From NCBI GenBank assembly GCA_963742725.1, contig CAVUMX010000003.1, positions 372,001 through 436,000 on the forward strand: a DNA stretch of 64,000 bases. The letters run 5' to 3'. How positions within the stretch are numbered: the first letter of the stretch is position 1; each line of letters opens with the position of its first letter. Made by a program: the position numbers and the translations under genes. Below, one piece after another: positions 58,564-64,000 of the stretch. Source of the stretch: CAVVAL01 sp963742725. Its GTDB lineage: Bacteria > Actinomycetota > Actinomycetes > Mycobacteriales > Cryptosporangiaceae. Below the pieces are notes generated by a model that saw nothing but the letters and a program-made list of their open reading frames with translations, was not told the origin of the DNA and searched no databases.

Positions 58564-59412
58564 GTGCGTATCGGTGTGAACGTGCCCAACTTCGGCCCTG
58601 GTACCAGCCCCGCCATGCTCCGCCGCTGGGCGGAGACGGTCGAGGGCCTCGGTTTCGACCTGCTCATGGTGTCGGACCACGTGGCCGTGACTCCGGACGT
58701 CGCCGAGCAGTACCCGGCGCCGTTCTTCGAGCCGTTCACGACGCTGTCCTGGCTGGCCGGCGTGACCAGCAGGGTCCGGCTCGGGACGACCGTCCTCATC
58801 GTGCCGTACCGGCATCCGCTGCTGGTCGCGCGGATGGCCGCCAACCTGAACGAGCTCAGCGGGGGACGGCTCGTGCTCGGTGTCGGCGTCGGCTGGGCGA
58901 AGCAGGAGTTCGCGGCGCTCGGGGTGCCGTTCGAGCGGCGTGGAGCGCTGACCGACGAGCATCTCGCGGCGATGCGGTCCGCGTGGGAGGACACCGCCGA
59001 CTACGGCGCCGGCCGGATACCGCTCTGGGTGGGCGGCAACAGCGACGCGGGCATCCGCCGGGCCGTGCGGCTCGGGGACGCGTGGCATCCGCTGCGGTTC
59101 AGGCCGGACTGGTTCGGCCCGGCGCTGGAGCGGCTCAAGGCCGCCGCGGACGAGCAGGGACGTCCGGTGCCGGTGGTGACACCGCGCATCGCCCTGCGAC
59201 TCACCGACGACCCCGTGACGGACGCCGCGAGGCTCGCCGGCGAGGGCACGATCGACCAGGTGCTCGACGACCTCGACCAGCTCCGCGCGCTCGGCGCGGA
59301 CACCGTCGTCCTCGACCCGTTCAGCGGCGATCCGGAGGAGACGCGCCGTCCCGAGCCGGCGTGGAGCGCGCTCGCCGCGGTCGCGGCGGCCACACGAATG
59401 GAGCAGCAGTGA
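58564..59412 (+). CDS. LLM-class F420-dependent oxidoreductase
   Basis: A 282-residue luciferase-like enzyme: MRIGVNVPNFGPGTSPAMLR, GFDLLMVSDHVAVTPDVAEQ, LSGGRLVLGVGVGWAKQEFA and IPLWVGGNSDAGIRRAVRLG. The family uses F420 or FMN. There is no SD; TAGCCT lies 6 nt before GTG 58564, so it is likely leaderless and separate from the caspase operon. Its stop overlaps the start of a nucleoside deaminase gene (GTGA), hinting at a shared pathway. Confidence 0.88.
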   Translation: MRIGVNVPNFGPGTSPAMLRRWAETVEGLGFDLLMVSDHVAVTPDVAEQYPAPFFEPFTTLSWLAGVTSRVRLGTTVLIVPYRHPLLVARMAANLNELSGGRLVLGVGVGWAKQEFAALGVPFERRGALTDEHLAAMRSAWEDTADYGAGRIPLWVGGNSDAGIRRAVRLGDAWHPLRFRPDWFGPALERLKAAADEQGRPVPVVTPRIALRLTDDPVTDAARLAGEGTIDQVLDDLDQLRALGADTVVLDPFSGDPEETRRPEPAWSALAAVAAATRMEQQ

Positions 59413-59852
59413 CATCGGAAGCACTGACACCTGACGACGAGACGTTCCTGCGACGGGCCGTCGCCCTCGCCGCCGCGGCGCGGGCCGCGGGCAACCCGCC
59501 GTTCGGGTCGCTGCTGGTCGGGCCGGGCGGCGACGTGCTGGTCGAGGAGCAGAACACCACGATCACCGACGCCGACATCTCCCTGCACCCCGAACTGAAG
59601 GTCGCCCGCTGGGTCGCGCGCGAGCTCGCACCGGCCGACGCGGCGGCGTCCACGATGTACACCAGCTGCCAGCCGTGCGGCATGTGCACGGGAGCCATCG
59701 AACGGTCGGGCCTCGGGCGCGTCGTGTTCGCGCTCTCGACCGAGCAGCTCATCAGCATCAAGCCGCCGTCGGACCCGCCTGCCGTGCGGCTCGACGGCCC
59801 GGCCCTGTTCGACGAGGCCCGCGTCCCGGTCGACGGCTACTACGACGCCTGA
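59409..59852 (+). CDS. Cytidine/guanine deaminase-like protein
   Basis: A 147-residue zinc deaminase. NPPFGSLLVGPGGDVLVEEQ precedes ISLHPELKVARWVAREL, where HPE replaces the more common HAE but keeps the zinc His and catalytic Glu. SCQPCGMCTGAIERSGLGRV gives the two zinc Cys. The enzyme probably deaminates a nucleobase or nucleoside. GTG 59409 overlaps the LLM gene stop. Co-occurrence with an LLM enzyme suggests modified purine or pterin metabolism (inference). Confidence 0.85.
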   Translation: MTSEALTPDDETFLRRAVALAAAARAAGNPPFGSLLVGPGGDVLVEEQNTTITDADISLHPELKVARWVARELAPADAAASTMYTSCQPCGMCTGAIERSGLGRVVFALSTEQLISIKPPSDPPAVRLDGPALFDEARVPVDGYYDA

Positions 59853-59882
59853 GCACCCTGCGGCCGAACGTATGACGGCGGA

Positions 59883-60803
59883 TCAGCCGGGCGGTCCGCA
59901 GTTCGCGTGATCGCCGGACCCCCGGATCCGGGCGGCGCGCTCGGCGATGGCCTCCGCGAAGACCGTCGCAGAGCCGGGATTGAGACCGAAGAACAGGTTG
60001 GGCTCGATCAGCTCCAGCTCCATGATGGTCGGTCCGGTGTCGGGCTCTTCGATCAGGTCGACGCGGCTGTAGAGAAGGTCGTCCGGGACGGCGGCGAGGG
60101 CTCGGTGCGCCAGCGCCAGCTCCTCCTCCGACGGCTGCCACGGGACCAGCCCGGGATGCGCCTCGCGGGGCCCGTCCGGATCCACGCCGGGAACGAGCAG
60201 GCCACGCTTGCGCATCGCGTGGAGGAACTGGCCGCCGACGAAGACGAGGGCACGCTCGCCGCCGGTGTCGACCGCGTGCCGGTACGGCTGCACCATCGCG
60301 GTGAGCCCTTCGGCGTGCATCGCCGCCACGTGCTCGGCGGCGCGGTCCCGGTCGTCGGGCCCGTACCGCCCGGCGAGGCGCGAACCCGCCCCGACGGACG
60401 GCTTGACCACGAACTCGCCGTCGCCGGGGAGTTCGATGCGGGCGCCCGGGTCGAGGTACGTCGTGGGCACCACCGGAACGCCCTTGTCGGCGAGGTCCCG
60501 CAGGTAGCGCTTGTCGAGGTTCCAGCTCAGTACCGCGGCCGGGTTGGCCAGCCTGGTGCCGGCGTTCGCGCACCGGTCGATCCAGGCGCGGAACTCCGCC
60601 AGCCGCCCCGGGTAGTCCCAGGGAGAGCGGACCACGACCAGGTCGGCGTCGTCCCAGCCGGCGGCGGGCTCGTCCCACGCGCTGACGGAGACCTCGGTAC
60701 CGGTGGCCGCGACAGCCTCGGCCAGGACGGGCATGTCCGGGTCCTCGTCGAAGTCCGGACCACGTCGCGCGGTCACCAGAATCACCCGTGGCCGGTCAGT
60801 CAT
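59883..60803 (-). CDS. ATP-grasp ligase-like protein
   Basis: A 306-residue protein beginning MTDRPRVILVTARRGPDFDE, with LVVVRSPWDYPGRLAEFRAW, LSWNLDKRYLRDLADKGVPV, GEFVVKPSVGAGSRLAGRYG and IMELELIEPNLFFGLNPGSA. These are ATP-grasp folds with the Lys/Glu and E-x-N metal ligands, as in GshB/RimK relatives of unknown substrate. ATG 60803 has GGGGGGACGG upstream. It is divergent from the P450 gene and converges on the deaminase. Confidence 0.85.
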   Translation of the reverse strand: MTDRPRVILVTARRGPDFDEDPDMPVLAEAVAATGTEVSVSAWDEPAAGWDDADLVVVRSPWDYPGRLAEFRAWIDRCANAGTRLANPAAVLSWNLDKRYLRDLADKGVPVVPTTYLDPGARIELPGDGEFVVKPSVGAGSRLAGRYGPDDRDRAAEHVAAMHAEGLTAMVQPYRHAVDTGGERALVFVGGQFLHAMRKRGLLVPGVDPDGPREAHPGLVPWQPSEEELALAHRALAAVPDDLLYSRVDLIEEPDTGPTIMELELIEPNLFFGLNPGSATVFAEAIAERAARIRGSGDHANCGPPG

Positions 60804-60969
60804 CTCGCCGTCCCCCCGATCGGTGTGCCGGGTCAAGTATGCGTAGCGGGGACGGTGGATGCCCGCTCTTAAACTCCGCCGGCAACGTTCCGCTCGCCGG
60901 CACAGGCCCGCCTGCCGTCGTTGCGCTGCGTGACTCTTCGGGGCGAGGGATCCGAGCAGAGGAGTGACG

Positions 60970-62295
60970 ATGCGTTTTTCCCATGAGCTGGGTACCCCCC
61001 GCTGCCTGGCCGAGGACGCGTGGAGCAGCGCCGACCCGGGGGCGGAGGGCGTCCCGCAACTGCTCACGGAGACGGTCGCGTTCGACCCGGCGGATCCGGC
61101 GTTCATCGACGATCCGTTCCCGTTCTACCGGGCACTGCGGGAGATCGCGCCGGTCCACTTCGAGGACAGCATCGGCGGCTGGGTGTTCACCCGGTACGAC
61201 GACGTGCGGCGGCTGCTGGGGCATCCCGATGTGGTGCGGCCGCCGGTGACCGACTACCTGTTCGGATCGCTGTCGGCGGCCGAGCGCTTGGCGATGAGCG
61301 GGTTCGAACGCGTGGTCGGGGCGTCATTGCCCTTCAGCAACCCGCCGCACCACACGCGGCTGCGGAAACTGGTGAGCAAGGCGTTCACGCCGCGGACGGC
61401 GGAGGCGATGCGCCCCCGTATCCAACAGCTCACCGACAGCCTCCTCGACCAGATCGGGATCGATGGCGGTGGGGACCTGCTCGCCCATGTCGCCTACCCG
61501 TTGCCGTCGACGGTGACCTTGGAGTTCATCGGTGTGCCGGAGCCGGACCACGCGCGCATGATCGCCTTGACGACGCAGTTGATGGGGCTGCTGGGGGCGC
61601 AGTTCGCCGCCGACCCGCCCGCTGTCCTCCGCGCGTCGCACGAGGCGATGAACGAGTTCACCGAGTACCTCGGCGCGCTCATCGCGGAGCGCCGCGCGAC
61701 TCCGCGCGAGGACCTGCTGTCCACCCTCATCACCGCGAGCAGCGGCGAGGACGGCGGCATCACCGACGAGGAGCTGATCGTCAACTGCGTGGCACTGCTC
61801 AACGCCGCCCTGGAGACCACCGCCAACTACCTCGGCAACGGCATGCTCGCGTTGCTGCGCCATCCGGCCCAGCTGCGGCTGCTGCGCGAGAATCCGGCGC
61901 TGGCGGCCTCGGCCGCGGAGGAGCTGCTGCGGTTCGACGGTCCGGTGCCGATCATGACGCCGCAGTACGCCGCGGCCGACGTGGAGATCGGCGGGCAGCT
62001 GATCACGCAAGGTCAGCTGCTCTACCCCGCCATCGCGGCCGCGAACCGCGACCCGTCCCGGTTCCCGGACCCGGACCGGCTCGACGTGACCCGCCCGCTG
62101 AACGGCCACCTCAGCTTCGGCGGCGGCATCCACTTCTGCCTCGGCGCGGCGCTCGCGCTGATCGAGGGCGAGGTGCTGTTCGGGACCCTCGCCCGCCGCT
62201 TCCCGGACGTGCGCTTGGACCCTTACGCCGAAGCGCCGACGTTCCGCGCCGACCCCGTACTGCGCGGACTGACCGCGCTGCCGGTCCGAACCTAG
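60970..62295 (+). CDS. Cytochrome P450
   Basis: A 441-residue P450. The I-helix has NAALETTANYLGNG, the ExxR motif is in AEELLRFDGPVP, and the heme loop is LSFGGGIHFCLGAALALIEG with Cys390. SNPPHHTRLRKLVSKAFTPR is the C-helix region. The soluble actinomycete type needs ferredoxin partners, none of which are nearby. ATG 60970 is chosen since AGAGGAG lies 6-7 nt upstream; the GTG at 60964 overlaps it. It ends at the terminator at 62303. Substrate unknown. Confidence 0.94.
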   Translation: MRFSHELGTPRCLAEDAWSSADPGAEGVPQLLTETVAFDPADPAFIDDPFPFYRALREIAPVHFEDSIGGWVFTRYDDVRRLLGHPDVVRPPVTDYLFGSLSAAERLAMSGFERVVGASLPFSNPPHHTRLRKLVSKAFTPRTAEAMRPRIQQLTDSLLDQIGIDGGGDLLAHVAYPLPSTVTLEFIGVPEPDHARMIALTTQLMGLLGAQFAADPPAVLRASHEAMNEFTEYLGALIAERRATPREDLLSTLITASSGEDGGITDEELIVNCVALLNAALETTANYLGNGMLALLRHPAQLRLLRENPALAASAAEELLRFDGPVPIMTPQYAAADVEIGGQLITQGQLLYPAIAAANRDPSRFPDPDRLDVTRPLNGHLSFGGGIHFCLGAALALIEGEVLFGTLARRFPDVRLDPYAEAPTFRADPVLRGLTALPVRT

Positions 62296-62302
62296 GACAG
62301 CT

Positions 62303-62335
62303 GCGTCCCTGCCCTCATGCGCGGGGCAGGGACGC
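62303..62335 (+). terminator. Hairpin after P450 gene with T-run
   Basis: A 12-bp perfect stem (62303-62314 with 62324-62335) and 9-nt loop is followed by TTTC, close to a classical intrinsic terminator. It lies between the P450 gene and the convergent secreted-protein gene. Confidence 0.75.
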
Positions 62336-62350
62336 TTTCACGCCATTCTC

Positions 62351-62704
62351 CTACTGAAGGAAATAGCGGCAGTCCACGATCGCGTCGGTCTCCTTGAGAT
62401 GGCCGCCGCTCTCTTCTGTCCCGGGCGGGAGCTTCGCGATGCTGTACAGGGTGCCGCGGTCCCAGTTGCCGGCACACATGTCCCGGTCGGTGCCATTCCA
62501 GATCACCTGTACGCCAGCCCGGTGGATGTCGGCGCGGATGTCGTGGTACCAGGTGTACGAATTGCACTGCGCCAGACCCGCGCCGTTATTCCGGTAGCAG
62601 TAGTTTCCGGTATCCGCGTGCGCCGGACTCTGCAGACCCGCCAGCAGGCCGGCGGCCACGGCCGCGCTGGCCAGGACGCCACGCGCGATAGTCGTCGTAT
62701 TCAG
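62351..62704 (-). CDS. Small secreted Cys-rich protein with probable CTG start
   Basis: A 117-residue protein with a signal peptide (NTTTIARGVLASAAVAAGLL, ending SPAHA). The mature part has four Cys: NYCYRNNGAG, AQCNSYTWYHDI, DMCAGNWDRG and DCRYFLQ. No ATG, GTG or TTG lies close to the signal peptide; CTG 62704, preceded by GGGGATAGGA, is the best start. ATG 62761 is in frame but would add 19 charged residues and has no SD. Function unknown. Confidence 0.65.
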   Translation of the reverse strand: MNTTTIARGVLASAAVAAGLLAGLQSPAHADTGNYCYRNNGAGLAQCNSYTWYHDIRADIHRAGVQVIWNGTDRDMCAGNWDRGTLYSIAKLPPGTEESGGHLKETDAIVDCRYFLQ

Positions 62705-62944
62705 TGTCCTATCCCCGTTCTTCTCGTTGCCTGTTGCCGATCTATTCCGCCGAGGGCCCATCGTGGAATGACCGCAGCCTAAGTCGGTCGTTCCGCGAAC
62801 CCGAACCGCCTTGCGCAAACTGGCAAGCCGCGCGCGTGTGTGTGCGGGGCAATGGGATGGTTGAATCGCGCCGGTGCGGGGTGGTCTCTTGCCTGCGTCG
62901 CCTACTGTGGCGCGAGCTACCGACGGGGCGCGGGGGAGGGCTCG

Positions 62945-63417
62945 ATGCGGGGTGGTTGCGCGACCGTCTTCTGGGTGGCGTTCGCCGGACTCTTCCTGTG
63001 TATCGGCGCCGTGTTGGTGGTGCAGGGCGGCGCCACCAACGTGGGCGTCGGCGTGTGCTTCTTCTTCGTCGTTCTCCTGATCGTCCTGCTGGGTGTCTTC
63101 GCGCGCGGGAACGATCGGCGGGCCCGGGCATCGAGCCGTTCGAGACCGAGCGCAAGCCGGTCGTGCCGCTCACTGGTCTGGGCGGGCTGTCGAGCGGGGC
63201 GCCGCTCACCGTCTGGTTCGATCCGGACGACCACACCACGTTCGACATCGACTGGACGATCGTCCCGCAGGGTGCGCCCGCGCAGGCGGACGACGTTTCG
63301 GCGGGTGAACCGGGCACCGTCGAGCGGCTGCGGCGGCTCGACGAACTGCGCGCGGCCGGCATGGTCAGCGAGGACGAGTACACCACGCAGCGCGCCCGCA
63401 TCCTCGGCGAGCTCTAG
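62945..63417 (+). pseudogene. Frameshifted two-helix SHOCT-domain membrane protein
   Basis: From ATG 62945 one frame gives two membrane helices (ATVFWVAFAGLFLCIGAVLV and GVCFFFVVLLIVLLGVFARG) up to GNDRRA. The next frame then continues with PGIEPFETERKPVVPLTGLG, SGAPLTVWFDPDDHTTF and a C-terminal SHOCT domain (VERLRRLDELRAAGMVSEDE). The change of frame falls near 63105-63128, in the G/C-run region CGGCGGGCCCGGGC. Either the gene is a recent pseudogene, a base was miscalled, or frameshifting is used. Both halves look conserved. Convergent with the next gene, stops overlapping. Confidence 0.7.
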
Positions 63418-63857
63418 GCGCTGAACGCCGAGACCCAGACAGCGACGAGAAACGTCACGCCGGCGACGACCACCAGCGTGATCGCCGTTCGATAGAAGAC
63501 CTGGTTGCCCAGCTGGTACTCGTCGGCGGCGAGGAGCGCGGAGTCGGGCGACCCGCCGGCCCTGAGGGCCGCCTTCACTTCGTCCGGGGAGGGCACGTCG
63601 GCCGCCCTGGCGGTGTCGTCGAGTCTGGCCACATGCTCGGCGCAGTTGTGGAACGCGACGTACGTCCGCGCGAGCCAGAACCCGGCGACCACCACGGACG
63701 TGGCGAAGAAGGCGTTCAGCGTCGCGGGTGCGTGTGCGACAAGGTTGCTGCTCAGGTCGCCGAACGCGAGCGCGACCAGCCCCGCATACACGCCGGCACC
63801 AGCCTTCACCCTGGTGAGACGGCGGCCCGCCTCGACCGCGAGGTCCTCGTAGTTCAC
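63414..63857 (-). CDS. Multi-pass membrane protein of unknown function
   Basis: A 147-residue protein with three or four hydrophobic stretches (GVYAGLVALAFGDL, FFATSVVVAGFWLARTYVAF, AITLVVVAGVTFLVAVWVSA) and a soluble charged middle (ARLDDTARAADVPSPDEVKA). GTG 63857 follows the stop of the upstream minus-strand gene by a single base, so the two are probably one operon. No family recognised. Confidence 0.7.
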   Translation of the reverse strand: MNYEDLAVEAGRRLTRVKAGAGVYAGLVALAFGDLSSNLVAHAPATLNAFFATSVVVAGFWLARTYVAFHNCAEHVARLDDTARAADVPSPDEVKAALRAGGSPDSALLAADEYQLGNQVFYRTAITLVVVAGVTFLVAVWVSAFSA

Positions 63858-63858
63858 G

Positions 63859-64000
63859 TCAGAACCTGTCGATGATGCGCCAGATATCGTCGAGGACGCT
63901 GCTGATGTCGGCCACTGCTGGGAGATCGTCCATCGTGCCGGCGACGGTGCGCGCGGCGACGGCGGTGCCCACGAGCTCGCCGATCATGATCTGCCGCCAC
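63859..64000 (-). CDS. 3' part of a gene running off the window
   Basis: The frame ending TGA at 63859 is open to the window edge and reads RQIMIGELVGTAVAARTVAG then MDDLPAVADISSVLDDIWRI and IDRF. It looks like a normal helical protein end. It is 1 nt upstream of the membrane-protein start, suggesting a shared transcript. The family cannot be identified from 46 residues. Confidence 0.55.
   Translation of the reverse strand, partial: WRQIMIGELVGTAVAARTVAGTMDDLPAVADISSVLDDIWRIIDRF

Noticed and set aside
1..64000. CRISPR arrays, tRNA genes, insertion sequences or attachment sites
   Set aside because: No regularly spaced repeats, tRNA arms, transposase or integrase frames, or terminal repeats were seen.

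Overview
The window reads as chromosomal DNA from a GC-rich filamentous actinomycete. Codon third positions are almost all G or C, GTG starts are common, and family content fits soil Actinobacteria: F420-type luciferase-like oxidoreductases, an AfsR-type regulator, an ECF42-like sigma factor with a YCII/DGPF partner, a PknB-like kinase and many secreted glycan-active proteins. A Micromonosporaceae- or Pseudonocardiales-like host is an inference only. I saw no tRNA, rRNA, CRISPR array, integrase or transposase. The genes look resident and not carried on a mobile element.

Layout. 0-9 kb: a cNMP-sensing histidine kinase, a tiny DUF4236 gene overlapping its 3' end, a receptor Ser/Thr kinase, a spermidine-synthase-like protein, a RibD/DHFR-like reductase, an HExxH lipoprotein, then the YCII-ECF42 pair. 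9-16 kb: secreted CAP protein, luciferase-like enzyme, tripeptidyl-aminopeptidase-like hydrolase and a GH92 mannosidase behind a LacI-type palindrome. 16-20 kb: a minus-strand operon with overlapping stops and starts, glutamate-cysteine ligase - glutathione synthetase - MAPEG - MFS, followed by an internally deleted PhzF gene. 20-34 kb: small membrane and secreted proteins, LexA, the AfsR-type regulator, an MFS/TolB-like pair and two divergent metallophosphoesterases. 34-45 kb: XRE regulator, trypsin-like protease, geranylgeranyl-reductase-like enzyme, an ECF sigma / zinc-finger anti-sigma / MFS operon in which the MFS protein carries a second anti-sigma-type zinc finger, a FAD monooxygenase with a LuxR-TPR regulator, and a fasciclin/molybdopterin pair.

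45-58.5 kb is the most unusual part. A translationally coupled operon encodes a CHAT cysteine protease, a single-pass membrane protein and a large TPR protein. After a GH27 galactosidase there is a coupled histidine kinase - unknown protein - non-secreted S1 protease operon with its response regulator. Divergent from that regulator lies a caspase-fold protease fused to a peptidoglycan-binding domain, with a Gly-rich hydrophobic partner; a DosR/NarL-like palindrome sits between them. Three peptidases without export signals within 13 kb suggest regulated intracellular proteolysis, possibly conflict or programmed-death functions (inference).

58.5-64 kb: luciferase-like oxidoreductase and nucleoside deaminase, ATP-grasp protein, cytochrome P450, a small secreted Cys-rich protein with an apparent CTG start, a frameshifted SHOCT-domain gene and small membrane genes running off the end.

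The best candidates for an undescribed system are the CHAT-TM-TPR operon, the sigma / anti-sigma / MFS-zinc-finger operon, and the two-component / caspase locus.
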